Assembly (NCBI GenBank): GCA_015067245.1
Contig: SVMV01000003.1
Coordinates: forward strand, 1-34,804
Reading direction: 5' to 3'
DNA length: 34,804 nt
Origin: Oscillospiraceae bacterium
GTDB lineage: Bacteria; Bacillota; Clostridia; Oscillospirales; Ruminococcaceae
In this document: one piece after another, positions 1 through 9,029 of the stretch
Layout of the letters: each line of letters begins with the position of its first letter
Numbering within the stretch: the stretch's first letter is position 1
Made by a program: the position numbers and the translations under genes
The notes under the pieces: model-generated
Database searches by the model: none
What the model was told of the DNA's origin: nothing
Seen by the model: the letters and a program-made list of their open reading frames with translations, nothing else

Positions 1-78
1 TTTTTTGATAATTTCAATAATTTTTTCCATTGCAGGCAGGCAGTTTTTATTTTTACTTGCCTTTATGAATATTTTCAT
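1..78 (-). CDS. nadK: N-terminal fragment of a CDS cut by the window edge, probable NAD kinase
   Basis: Reverse complement from 78 reads ATG AAA ATA TTC ATA AAG..., translating to MKIFIKASKNKNCLPAMEKIIEIIKK with no stop before the edge. It starts 1 nt after the tlyA stop. Identity rests mainly on tlyA-nadK synteny. Confidence 0.5.
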   Translation of the reverse strand, partial: MKIFIKASKNKNCLPAMEKIIEIIKK

Positions 79-79
79 A

Positions 80-883
80 TTAATCTCCCAAAGTCTGCTT
101 TGCCTGATTTACAATCAAATCAACCTCTGCTTCAGTAATAAGATTATCTGCTTCGTTTTTAGTAATTACAATCAAAAATTCAATATTGCCTTCAGGCCCT
201 TTGATTGGCGAAAAAGTAAGTTCCTTTACAAAGAAACCATTTTGATGTGCATACTCCATAACATTGATAATTACTTCTTTATGCACGGCACTGTCACGCA
301 CAACACCTTTTTTGCCAACTTTTTCTTTGCCTGCTTCAAACTGAGGTTTTACCAGGCATGCACCAACAACATCTTCGGTTGAAATTGCAAAAGCTACAGG
401 GAAAATATGTTTTAAGGATATAAATGAAACATCAACACTGAAAAAGTTAATCTTTTCGTCCAAATCTTCTTCTGTAACATTGCGGATATTTGTTTTTTCA
501 AAGTTTACAACACGTTCGTCTGTGCGCAATTTCCATGCAAGCTGGCCATAGCCAACATCAACGGAGTAAACTTTTTTTGCGCCATTCTGCAGCATACAAT
601 CGGTAAAACCGCCTGTGGAAGCACCGATATCCATACAGATTTTATCCTTAAGGTCAAGATTGTAAAGTTCAATAGCTTTTTCAAGCTTATAGCCGCCGCG
701 GCTAACATATTTAAGGTCTTTTCCGCGAACTTCAACTTTATCTGTATCTTTAACCATATAGCCAGCTTTATCCACCTTCTGGTTGTTTACAAAAACAATG
801 CCAGCCATAATAAGCGCCTGTGCCCGCTGACGGGATTCGGTATATCCTTCTTCAAATACGTATTGGTCTAATCTAATTTTCAT
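80..883 (-). CDS. tlyA: TlyA family rRNA methyltransferase / hemolysin A-like (S4 + FtsJ-like domains)
   Basis: 267 aa; MKIRLDQYVFEEGYTESRQRAQALIMAGIVFVNNQKVDKAG (S4) and DIGASTGGFTDCMLQNGAKKVYSVDVGYGQL (SAM motif). Confidence 0.93.
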   Translation of the reverse strand: MKIRLDQYVFEEGYTESRQRAQALIMAGIVFVNNQKVDKAGYMVKDTDKVEVRGKDLKYVSRGGYKLEKAIELYNLDLKDKICMDIGASTGGFTDCMLQNGAKKVYSVDVGYGQLAWKLRTDERVVNFEKTNIRNVTEEDLDEKINFFSVDVSFISLKHIFPVAFAISTEDVVGACLVKPQFEAGKEKVGKKGVVRDSAVHKEVIINVMEYAHQNGFFVKELTFSPIKGPEGNIEFLIVITKNEADNLITEAEVDLIVNQAKQTLGD

Positions 884-2738
884 AGTTTTCCTTTATTTTT
901 TCTACAATGCTTTCGGCGTCCAGCTTGCATTTTTTCTGCAGCTGCGGCACATTTGCGTGATAAACTGTGTAGTTGTTTACACAGGTATATTTATAATTGT
1001 TTTTAAAGCCGTTATCCATAAGGGCAAGACCAAGTTTTGCACTTATGCTGCCGTTTTTTACATGCTCTTCAAAACTGTAGATGTTTTTGTATTCCACAAG
1101 CATGTCCACCATTTCAGGCAGAATCGGATTTACAAGATTAAGCTTGAGGATAGAAACATCAGTTCCCTGTTCTTCAAGAATTTTTTTTGCCTTAAGTGCT
1201 TCCACAAACTGTCTGCCATAGCAAACAATAATATGTTCTTTGCTTTCGCCTATCACATCATAAAAATTCTGTGTGCATTTATAATCGGCAATATACGAAT
1301 CCTGACCACCGCGTGGGTAACGAATAACTTTTGGGCCTTTTACATCATTAATAAGGTACTCCTGCCAGTATTTAAGTTCATCATAATTTGACGGGCAGGC
1401 AATTGGTACATGGTCATAGTTTGCAAATATGCTTATATCATGAATTCCCTGATGTGTTTCACCGTCACCAGGAACAAGCCCTGCACGGTCAATCGCAAAC
1501 ATAACATTAAGATTGAGCAACGATGTATCGTGTATATACTGGTCCATTGCACGCTGCATAAATGTGGAATAAACACAAACAACAGGCATCATACCGCCTT
1601 TTGCCATTGCAGATGCAAATGTAACAGCGTGCTCTTCTGCCATGCCAACATCAAAAAATCTGTCTTTATGTTCTTTATAAAAGAACTGAAGACCTGTTCC
1701 GTATTTCATTGCCGCTGTTATGGCACAAAGTTTTCTGTTGCTGTATGCCATATCTGCAAGATTACGTCCAAAAGCTGTGGAGAAAGAATCGCTTGGTGCT
1801 ACATCAGGGTCTGCAACTTTTTCAGCATTAAAGCTGCCTACACCGTGGAACGCACCAGGGTTTTCTTCGGCAGGTGTATAGCCTTTCCCCTTTACAGTCA
1901 TCATGTGGATAAATACAGGGCCGTCTGCGTGTTTTGCCGCTCTTAAGGCATCACACATTTTAAATACATTGTTGCCGTCTTCTACTTTGTGGTAGATAAA
2001 GCCCAGTTCTTCAAACATTGTGCTGTTGTACATACTTCTTCTGATTGCAGATTTGGAAGAAGATATTGCATTGCTGATTGGCTTGCCAACGTACGGCACT
2101 TTGTCCAGCATACCTGTAACATTCTTTTTTGCATTGAGATATTCTTCTTTTGTGCGGAGCTTTGACAGATAATTGGACATTGAACCAACATTTTTGGAAA
2201 TGGACATTTTGTTATCATTGAGAATAACAATAAGGTTATCCAGATTTTCTTTTACATTGTTCATCCCTTCATAAACCATACCGCCTGTAAAAGCACCGTC
2301 GCCAACCATAGCAATAACTGTACCAGGTTCACCTTTAAGCTTTTTGGCTGTTGCAAGGCCTATTGCCACCGAGATTGATGCGCTTCCATGACCAGAAATA
2401 AACGCATCATGCATACTTTCATTAGGTGACGGAAAGCCTGACAATCCGTCCTGCTTTCTTAATCCTGCAAAGTCATTTTTTCGGCCTGTATAAATTTTAT
2501 GTGTATAGCACTGATGTCCAACATCAAAAACAAATTCATTAAGAGGTGTTACAAAGTTATAGTGCATTGCAGTTATAGCTTCTACCGTACCAAGATTTGC
2601 AGAAAGATGACCACCTGTTTTTGATACGTTTTCAATCAGAAAATGTCTTACTTCTTCACAGAGCTGCGGAAGCTGTTCAATATTCAAATCTGCAACATCT
2701 TCGCTTCTGTTTATAGTATTTAACAATTTATATTCCAT
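873..2738 (-). CDS. dxs: 1-deoxy-D-xylulose-5-phosphate synthase
   Basis: 621 aa; GHQCYTHKIYTGR, GHGSASISVAIGLA, VGDGAFTGGMVYEG, DRAGLVPGDGETHQGIHDIS. Confidence 0.97.
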   Translation of the reverse strand: MEYKLLNTINRSEDVADLNIEQLPQLCEEVRHFLIENVSKTGGHLSANLGTVEAITAMHYNFVTPLNEFVFDVGHQCYTHKIYTGRKNDFAGLRKQDGLSGFPSPNESMHDAFISGHGSASISVAIGLATAKKLKGEPGTVIAMVGDGAFTGGMVYEGMNNVKENLDNLIVILNDNKMSISKNVGSMSNYLSKLRTKEEYLNAKKNVTGMLDKVPYVGKPISNAISSSKSAIRRSMYNSTMFEELGFIYHKVEDGNNVFKMCDALRAAKHADGPVFIHMMTVKGKGYTPAEENPGAFHGVGSFNAEKVADPDVAPSDSFSTAFGRNLADMAYSNRKLCAITAAMKYGTGLQFFYKEHKDRFFDVGMAEEHAVTFASAMAKGGMMPVVCVYSTFMQRAMDQYIHDTSLLNLNVMFAIDRAGLVPGDGETHQGIHDISIFANYDHVPIACPSNYDELKYWQEYLINDVKGPKVIRYPRGGQDSYIADYKCTQNFYDVIGESKEHIIVCYGRQFVEALKAKKILEEQGTDVSILKLNLVNPILPEMVDMLVEYKNIYSFEEHVKNGSISAKLGLALMDNGFKNNYKYTCVNNYTVYHANVPQLQKKCKLDAESIVEKIKENYEN

Positions 2739-2748
2739 AACTATTTCC

Positions 2749-3210
2749 TTATACTAATAATGATATTACAACGCCAACAATAATACCGCCGATAACTTCC
2801 AGCGGAGTGTGTCCCAGCATTTCTTTAAGTTCTTTAAAATGCGGTATTCTTTCCTGGTCAAAATTAACAGTGTCAAGCCATTCGTCAACCAGTCTGTTGA
2901 TAACCTTTGCCTGCTCACCTGCTGCACGTCTTACCCCCATTGCATCGTACATAACAATAGCTGCCAAAGCTGCTGCAATTGCAAACATAGGCGAATCTGT
3001 ACCACACTGTTTTGCTGTTGCAATTGCCATTGATATAACCAGCGCTGTGTGTGAGCTTGGCATACCGCCAGCGCCTACAAGGCGTTCGGCCTTAAACTGC
3101 TTTGTCAGTACCATATTTATTATTGTTTTAAGTACCTGGGCTGTAAGCCAGGCAATTGCAGCCACTTTGATAATATAGTTGCTGAATATTCCTGTAATAA
3201 TTTCCGGCAT
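2749..3210 (-). CDS. Divergent PAP2 family membrane protein
   Basis: 153 aa; GGMPSSHTALVISMAIA, YDAMGVRRAAGEQAKVIN, LGHTPLEVIGGIIVGVV. Confidence 0.88.
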   Translation of the reverse strand: MPEIITGIFSNYIIKVAAIAWLTAQVLKTIINMVLTKQFKAERLVGAGGMPSSHTALVISMAIATAKQCGTDSPMFAIAAALAAIVMYDAMGVRRAAGEQAKVINRLVDEWLDTVNFDQERIPHFKELKEMLGHTPLEVIGGIIVGVVISLLV

Positions 3211-3221
3211 ATACTTTTTCC

Positions 3222-4097
3222 TTATTTTTTACGTTGCGCCAACTGTTTTGTATAGTTAACAAGATTGTCAGCTTTTTCTCCAAACTGAGCATACAACAGC
3301 TCATTTGCTTCTTTTGTAAGTTTTTCTACCTGTTTTTTTGAATCTTCAAGGCCATACAGAGTTATAAATGTAGATTTGCCGTTTTCACTGTCACTGCCTA
3401 TAGGCTTGCCAAGTTCTTCTTCGCTGCCTTCTACGTCCAGAATATCGTCAACAATCTGGAACACAAGGCCAGTGTTTGCAAAAAAAACTCTTATTGCCTG
3501 CTGCTGTTCATCTGTCAAGTCACAGCCAAGACTGCCAAGCTTGCCGCAAAGAGAAATAAGCTGGCCTGTTTTGTTTTTGTGAATAAGCGCAAGCTGTTCT
3601 CTGTCTGCTTTTTCTGTTTCGTACTTAAGGTCAAGCTCCTGTCCGTAAATCATACCTTTAGGACCCATGGCCGCACACATCATTGTAACTGCCTTAAGTT
3701 TATCCTGAACAGAAAATGCATTTGAATTTGCCACTGTTTCAATACCGCAGCCGATAAGTGCATCACCTGCAAGCAAAGCAATGTTTTCTGGGAATGCTTT
3801 GTGACAGGACGGCTTGCCGCGGCGCAAATCGTCATCATCCATACAAGGCAGATCATCGTGAATAAGCGAATAACAGTGTATCATTTCCACCCCGCAGGCA
3901 AGGTCTGTATAGTCCTCCCATTCTTTGCCGCACATCTGAGCTGTAAGGTAGATAAACATTGCCCTTACTCTTTTGCCAGCATTAAGCAAAGAATATCTTG
4001 CTGCTGCATTTACCTGGCTGTCGCCGTAAAAATACAGATCACAGTTTTTAACAAGTTCATTTTCGGTCTTCTGCAAAAATTCATTTAACATATTCAA
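3222..4097 (-). CDS. ispA: Polyprenyl (farnesyl/geranyl) diphosphate synthase
   Basis: 291 aa; GKRVRAMF, EMIHCYSLIHDDLPCMDDDDLRRGKPSCHK (first Asp-rich motif), FQIVDDILDVEGSEEELGKP (second Asp-rich motif). Confidence 0.95.
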   Translation of the reverse strand: MNMLNEFLQKTENELVKNCDLYFYGDSQVNAAARYSLLNAGKRVRAMFIYLTAQMCGKEWEDYTDLACGVEMIHCYSLIHDDLPCMDDDDLRRGKPSCHKAFPENIALLAGDALIGCGIETVANSNAFSVQDKLKAVTMMCAAMGPKGMIYGQELDLKYETEKADREQLALIHKNKTGQLISLCGKLGSLGCDLTDEQQQAIRVFFANTGLVFQIVDDILDVEGSEEELGKPIGSDSENGKSTFITLYGLEDSKKQVEKLTKEANELLYAQFGEKADNLVNYTKQLAQRKK

Positions 4098-4107
4098 AAC
4101 TCCTTAG

Positions 4108-4293
4108 TTATAATTCAGAGTCAATTTCTTCAATTTTAAGGGATACTGCTTTAAGCTTTTCACTGCAAAACTTTATAAGCTTTGTCCCTTCTGCGTATAA
4201 ATCAAGAGACTGGTCAATAGAAACTTCACCTGTGCTTAAAATGTCAGAAATCTCTTCCAGTCTTTCCATAGCCTGTTCAAATGTAAGCTTCAT
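4108..4293 (-). CDS. xseB: Exodeoxyribonuclease VII small subunit
   Basis: 61 aa; FEQAMERLEEISDILSTGEVSIDQSLDLYAEGTKLIKFCSEKL; its start overlaps the end of xseA. Confidence 0.92.
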   Translation of the reverse strand: MKLTFEQAMERLEEISDILSTGEVSIDQSLDLYAEGTKLIKFCSEKLKAVSLKIEEIDSEL

Positions 4294-5510
4294 ATTGTTC
4301 CCTTCTTTCTAACTGTTTTTGCGCTGTCCACAGTGCAGCTTAGTACCTGGCTGTGTGTGCGCACTGTTATTTTATCGTTTTTATTTATCTTTTCGTCCGC
4401 TTTTACAGGCACATCATCTTTAAAAATAAGCGAATATCCTTTTTTCAGTGTAGAAAGCGGATTGTTATTCTCTATTTTATCGGCAAGATACTGCAATTTT
4501 TGCGTATTTCCTTTAATTTTAATTTCCATTGCCGAATTAATGGCTTTGTGATAATAATTAAGCTTATCTGCACTTTGTGCTGAGACTGTTTTTATATTGT
4601 TAAAACCTTTTGAATTTTTAATATAATCCAGTTTTTCGCTGTATCTTTCTATTTTTCCTTTTACATTCTCAGATATATTTTCTTCATATTTCATAATACG
4701 AAAATTTAAATCTCTTATATCTGGAAACACAATCTCTGCTGCAGCTGTAGGAGTTGCGGCACGTTTATCGCAAACATAGTCCAGTATTGTCCAGTCAATT
4801 TCGTGCCCTACTGCACTTACCGTAGGTTTTTTGCATGCAAAAGCACAGCGTGCTATATCTTCATCATTAAAAACCCACATATCTTCTTTGCTGCCGCCGC
4901 CTCTTGCAATTATGATAACTTCAACTTCTTCGGTATTATCCAGCTTGGTTACAGCTTTTATTATAGATTCTTTTGAAGCATCTCCCTGTACACCGCAAGG
5001 AGCAACAATGAGTTTTGCGCAAGGAAAACGGCGCTGTGTTACGCTGATTATGTCCTGCAGTGCTGCACCTGTTGCCGATGTTGCAACACCGACAGTAAAA
5101 GGATATTCAGGCAATTGCTTTTTATGTTTTTCGTCAAAAAGCCCTTCGGCAAAAAGTTTTTCTTTAAGCTTTTCAAAGGCTAAGTGCTTTAACCCTATAC
5201 CGCTTTGAAACATATCTGTTGCGTAAAGCTGATATGTTCCGTCTCTTTCATAAATGGAAACCTTGCCCCTTACAATAACCTTCATACCGTTTTGCGGCAC
5301 AAAGGACAGTTTTCGGTTGTATGACGAAAACATAACTGTTTTTATGAGAGCGTTTTCGTCTTTAAGTGCCAAATAATAATGGCCTGATTTATAGTGATTT
5401 ACAAAATTGGAAATTTCACCTTCTACTGCTACATCTGCCAGATTATAATCCTCTTCCAGAAGGGATTTGGTATAATTGTTAAGAGATGTAACAGTAAAAA
5501 CCTTATCCAT
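4290..5510 (-). CDS. xseA: Exodeoxyribonuclease VII large subunit
   Basis: 406 aa; VTSLNNYTKSLLEEDYNLADVAVEGEISN (OB fold), ARGGGSKEDMWVFNDEDIARC, SAVGHEIDWTILD. Confidence 0.95.
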   Translation of the reverse strand: MDKVFTVTSLNNYTKSLLEEDYNLADVAVEGEISNFVNHYKSGHYYLALKDENALIKTVMFSSYNRKLSFVPQNGMKVIVRGKVSIYERDGTYQLYATDMFQSGIGLKHLAFEKLKEKLFAEGLFDEKHKKQLPEYPFTVGVATSATGAALQDIISVTQRRFPCAKLIVAPCGVQGDASKESIIKAVTKLDNTEEVEVIIIARGGGSKEDMWVFNDEDIARCAFACKKPTVSAVGHEIDWTILDYVCDKRAATPTAAAEIVFPDIRDLNFRIMKYEENISENVKGKIERYSEKLDYIKNSKGFNNIKTVSAQSADKLNYYHKAINSAMEIKIKGNTQKLQYLADKIENNNPLSTLKKGYSLIFKDDVPVKADEKINKNDKITVRTHSQVLSCTVDSAKTVRKKGTI

Positions 5511-6435
5511 AAATAACCTTTCTTGCCGCTATTGCCGCTGTGCCTATTGCATTGTCACTGGAAAACACAGGCTTTACAAAATATACATCCTGCAGCTTGT
5601 TTTCGACAATCTCTTTTATAATTTCCGAGCTCATTACGCCGCCAACAAACACAATTGGCAGTTTACCATATGTTTTTCTTGCATTTTCTGCCATTTTTAA
5701 AAGTGTGTGTGCTACAAAAGAAAGACAGTATTTGCATACATAAGCTTTGTCTTTTCCCTGTTCCAGCATTTTTTCGCACTGGTTCTGCACCCCTGAAAGA
5801 TTGCAGTTTAAACCATTTACGCTTACTTTTGGTTTGATAGTTTCATCACACTGTGCGGCAAGCTGAGAAACATAAACACCTGCAGGGAAAGAAAATCCAA
5901 GTTTCACGCCCAATCTGTCAACGGCCTGACCTGCAAAAAGGTCATTTGAAGAACCAACAGTTTCTTTAATTTCTCCGTTTTCAACCAGAATCATATCGGT
6001 TGTACCACCTGAAACGTGAAAAACAATAATTTTATCCTTGTATAATTTTTCATTGTTAAGACTGAAAAGTGCGCTGTTAAGATGACCGTCCTGGTGGGTT
6101 GTATATACAACCGGAATATCCTTTATTGCCTTAACAACCTGCGATACCAGTTTGCCTACAAGAAAACACGGCATATACGAGTCTTCTTCGTTTGTGGGCT
6201 TTACAGAAACACCAACAGCTTGTACACAGGATAAATCAAATTTATTATGTACAAGCTCAAATATTTCTGTTAAATTTTTTATGTGACCGAAAACCGCATC
6301 CTGCTGACGCAGACCACACTCTCCCTGCTTAACAGGCAAAAAGTGTTTTTCGTTAAGTAAAATTTCGTTTTTTTCGTAATCTATAACCGCTATTGAAGAG
6401 GCATAGTTACTTGTATCTATCCCCAATGTAATCAT
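5503..6435 (-). CDS. Kae1/TsaD-family ASKHA paralog (O-sialoglycoprotein endopeptidase-like, M22 family)
   Basis: 310 aa; MITLGIDTSNYASSIAVID, YTTHQDGHLNSALF (HxxxH), FHVSGGTTDMILVENG, GLNCNLSGVQNQ, IVFVGGVMSSEIIKE. It differs from canonical TsaD in the N-terminal HSxxxH...VPE..SR.H region. Confidence 0.82.
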   Translation of the reverse strand: MITLGIDTSNYASSIAVIDYEKNEILLNEKHFLPVKQGECGLRQQDAVFGHIKNLTEIFELVHNKFDLSCVQAVGVSVKPTNEEDSYMPCFLVGKLVSQVVKAIKDIPVVYTTHQDGHLNSALFSLNNEKLYKDKIIVFHVSGGTTDMILVENGEIKETVGSSNDLFAGQAVDRLGVKLGFSFPAGVYVSQLAAQCDETIKPKVSVNGLNCNLSGVQNQCEKMLEQGKDKAYVCKYCLSFVAHTLLKMAENARKTYGKLPIVFVGGVMSSEIIKEIVENKLQDVYFVKPVFSSDNAIGTAAIAARKVIYG

Positions 6436-6443
6436 TACAGATA

Positions 6444-6854
6444 TTATTCTTTGTCTTTTGCAACAGCACCCAAAACACCGTTTACAAACTGATAATCATT
6501 ATCCCCTGCAAATTTTTTGCAGATTTCAACAGCTTCATTTATGATAATGCTGTCCATATCTTTTTCTGCGGAGTAAAGCATTTCGGCAACGCTTAAGCGG
6601 AGCACTGCGCTTGCAACACGGGAAATTCTGGACTGTGACCAGTTTTTGAGTTTGGACTGAATAATGTCGTTAACAGATTCTGCGTTGCTGTAATAGTTAT
6701 TGATAAGGCTCATTGCAAAATCATCAAGCATATATTCTTCATATTCAGGCACTTCCTGTGTAAGTGCAAGAATTTCCTGAATATCATTTGAGCTGAATCC
6801 TGCTTCAAAAACTGCAATAAATGCGTTTTCGCGTGCTTTGCGTCTTGTCATCAT
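6444..6854 (-). CDS. nusB: Transcription antitermination factor NusB
   Basis: RRKARENAFIAVFE...INNYYSNAESVNDIIQSKLKNWSQSRISRVASAVLRLSVAEMLY...INEAVEICKKFAGDNDYQFVNGVLG. The ORF-track start (TTG at 6893) lies in a hairpin; ATG at 6854 with upstream AGGAAGGG is preferred. Confidence 0.93.
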   Translation of the reverse strand: MMTRRKARENAFIAVFEAGFSSNDIQEILALTQEVPEYEEYMLDDFAMSLINNYYSNAESVNDIIQSKLKNWSQSRISRVASAVLRLSVAEMLYSAEKDMDSIIINEAVEICKKFAGDNDYQFVNGVLGAVAKDKE

Positions 6855-6873
6855 ATATATTTTCCCTTCCTGT

Positions 6874-6912
6874 TTAATATTCCCCCCCACCAACCGATGG
6901 GAGGGATATTAA
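6874..6912 (-). promoter_or_regulatory. Inverted repeat (candidate RNA hairpin) directly upstream of the nusB ribosome-binding site
   Basis: Minus-strand transcript TTAATATCCCTCCC-atcggttggtg-GGGGGGAATATTAA; arms pair with G:U wobble tolerated; no T-tract follows, the nusB RBS does. Confidence 0.5.
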
Positions 6913-6928
6913 TTTTGACCAATAATAA

Positions 6929-7282
6929 TTAAATCTCTGCCTGAACGCCGGTTACATTGATATTAACCTTGGATACTGTGATTTCTGTCATATTCTGAAC
7001 ATTTGTCTTTACAGTTTCCTGAACGTTTTTGCACACAGAAGGTACTTTGCAGCCATATTTAAGAATAAGACAGATATCAATTTCTGCCACACCGTCTGTC
7101 AAAGCTACAGTTACAGGTTTTTGTAAATTAGTTTTTGCAAAAACACCTTTAACGCCTGAAGCGCCTGTGGATACTTCTGCAACGCCATCAATTTCCAAAG
7201 CTGCAAGCTTTGCAATTTTTTCAACAACACCGGTTGATATATTCAAGTTGCCTATTGACTGGTTTGTATTTTTAACTTCCAT
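6929..7282 (-). CDS. Asp23/Gls24 family envelope stress protein
   Basis: 117 aa; IGNLNISTGVVEKIAKLAALEIDGVAEVSTG...VAEIDICLILKYGCKVPSVCKNVQETVKTNVQNMTEITVSKVNINVTGV. Confidence 0.93.
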   Translation of the reverse strand: MEVKNTNQSIGNLNISTGVVEKIAKLAALEIDGVAEVSTGASGVKGVFAKTNLQKPVTVALTDGVAEIDICLILKYGCKVPSVCKNVQETVKTNVQNMTEITVSKVNINVTGVQAEI

Positions 7283-7308
7283 TCTGTATACCTCCGTAAT
7301 TATTGTAT

Positions 7309-7337
7309 ATTATACCACTAATCTATGAATATAACAA
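7309..7337 (-). promoter_or_regulatory. Predicted sigma-A promoter for asp23-nusB-...-tlyA
   Basis: Minus strand TTGTTA (7332-7337), 17 nt spacer, TATAAT (7309-7314), in the 79-bp gap between spoIIIAH and asp23. Confidence 0.65.
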
Positions 7338-7361
7338 CACTTTTTGTGAATATCAGTGTAT

Positions 7362-7997
7362 TTATTTTACTTCTATAACAACTATATTCTGGCTGTCTAT
7401 GGCAGTTTTACTTAAAACAATATCTCTTATTTGTGCAACATTTTGCTTTGTAAGCTCACCGTTTTTAGTTTGTACCGCAACAGAAATTTTCCCCTCGCTT
7501 ATAAACGCAACACAATCTGCAAAACCTTTTGCCTTTACAAGATTTTCCACATCCGTCTCTGTTGTTATATCCTGCACTATTACTGAAAGTTTTTCGGTAG
7601 CCTGTGCTTTTTCGGTTTCCGATATCTTTGCGTTCTTTAACGTTTTTTGCAGAATATCCAAAGCTTCATCGCGGGATTTTTGCCGTGCAAGCCTTGTTTC
7701 TTCAAAATATTTCTGGGCCGATTTTTCGGTTGTTGCAACAAGCTGTGCATCACCGTAATTTTTAGATACATCTTCATCGTATATATCTCCCGAAGCTGCC
7801 AGCATATCTCCTTCAGGGTTTATTTTCTGATGTTCCATAAGCTGCGTGAGCTCCTGATTTAAAACCGAAGCTTCTTCGGTCATAATATGTACATCTGCGC
7901 CTGTGCGTGAATACTGCCAGTTCAAATATACTGCAACCACCAAAGCCACAGAAAGTGCCGCCAGTGTTATTTTTCTTTGTCTGTCCAGTTTTTTCAT
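7362..7997 (-). CDS. spoIIIAH: Stage III sporulation protein AH
   Basis: MKKLDRQRKITLAALSVALVVAVYLNWQYSRTG...YFEETRLARQKSRDEALDILQ...VENLVKAKGFADCVAFI. Start reset from 8117 to ATG at 7997 with upstream GGAGGC. Confidence 0.93.
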   Translation of the reverse strand: MKKLDRQRKITLAALSVALVVAVYLNWQYSRTGADVHIMTEEASVLNQELTQLMEHQKINPEGDMLAASGDIYDEDVSKNYGDAQLVATTEKSAQKYFEETRLARQKSRDEALDILQKTLKNAKISETEKAQATEKLSVIVQDITTETDVENLVKAKGFADCVAFISEGKISVAVQTKNGELTKQNVAQIRDIVLSKTAIDSQNIVVIEVK

Positions 7998-8019
7998 AAT
8001 ATAAAGCCTCCGTATATAT

Positions 8020-8568
8020 TCATCTGATTTTTGTAACAAATATTTTATGTGTCGGTACGCCAAGTGCAGCAGACACAGAACCTGTAACAGCACTGACAAC
8101 CGATATATTATCTGCACCGCTGCATGCTACTGCAACACCTTTTATTGTGGGCTGCATGGTTTTTTCTATTAGTGCAGCATCTTCCCCCGATTTTTTTACA
8201 ATTACATATTCATTTTCATAGGTTGTTTGTGTGTCATAATATTCTTTGCTTTCATTGCTGTTATTTTTCTGAGTATTTACAGATTTTTCCTGCTGAACAT
8301 ATATATTTTCTTCACCTGATTCAAGATAAACCAAAACCTTTACTTTTCCTGCACCGTCAATTTCGCGTATAAAACTTGTAAGTTCCTTTTCCAGCTGCTG
8401 TTTATATGTATACATCGAAATATCATTTTGGGGGTAAGCTTTATTTTTTTTATAATCAAAATTACCTATTGACATAAGCAAAATCCCTGATATTCCAAGA
8501 ATAATCAGATAATTTGTTTTTCCATTATGTGCAATTTTTTTCCACATTTTTGAATAATCTGCTTTCAC
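8020..8568 (-). CDS. spoIIIAG: Stage III sporulation protein AG
   Basis: 182 aa; NYLIILGISGILLMSIG transmembrane segment, GAGKVKVLVYLESGEE, PTIKGVAVACSGADNISVVSAVTGSVSAALGVPTHKIFVTK. Confidence 0.92.
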   Translation of the reverse strand: MKADYSKMWKKIAHNGKTNYLIILGISGILLMSIGNFDYKKNKAYPQNDISMYTYKQQLEKELTSFIREIDGAGKVKVLVYLESGEENIYVQQEKSVNTQKNNSNESKEYYDTQTTYENEYVIVKKSGEDAALIEKTMQPTIKGVAVACSGADNISVVSAVTGSVSAALGVPTHKIFVTKIR

Positions 8569-8573
8569 AGTTT

Positions 8574-9029
8574 TTATTCTCCTATAATTATTTTTGTATT
8601 CTCATCTGTAATATCAGATATGCATTCAAATGCCTTTTCGGCATAAATATTTTTACACTTTATAACAATTTCATCTGCAGTCAGATTTCCGTTTTGTTCT
8701 AATATATGCACCGTTACCAGATTATAGGCTATATTTTTTTCTTCCAGTCTCTTTTTTATCATACATTCCAGTTCTTCCTGTGTTTGTCTGATTAATTCAT
8801 CTTGAAAAGCAATGTTAAAATCCTGCTGATACTGCTGATTATAAAAATCTGTATTCTGTATATTTATATCCATATCTCCTAAAGAATTGAATAATGTCGC
8901 TGTAATATATATAGCAAAAACAAATTTTATAGCCTTTGATGTTTTTTCAAATGCACCAAGCTCATAAAGCAATCCCATAACAAATACAGAAATGCAAATC
9001 ACACCTGTAATATTTGCAATTTTTTCCAT
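8574..9029 (-). CDS. spoIIIAF: Stage III sporulation protein AF
   Basis: 151 aa; two N-terminal hydrophobic segments; position between AG and AE. Confidence 0.85.
   Translation of the reverse strand: MEKIANITGVICISVFVMGLLYELGAFEKTSKAIKFVFAIYITATLFNSLGDMDINIQNTDFYNQQYQQDFNIAFQDELIRQTQEELECMIKKRLEEKNIAYNLVTVHILEQNGNLTADEIVIKCKNIYAEKAFECISDITDENTKIIIGE

Noticed and set aside
5-382. 125-aa plus-strand ORF at the window start
   Set aside because: Opposite the nadK fragment and tlyA; hydrophobic composition is an antisense artefact.
957-1946. Plus-strand ORFs (957-1391, 1410-1946) antisense to dxs
   Set aside because: Fully covered by the dxs coding sequence; compositions typical of antisense reading frames.
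7340-7362. ACACT...AGTGT repeat after spoIIIAH as a terminator
   Set aside because: Only 5-bp arms with a long loop and no good T-tract; too weak to call.
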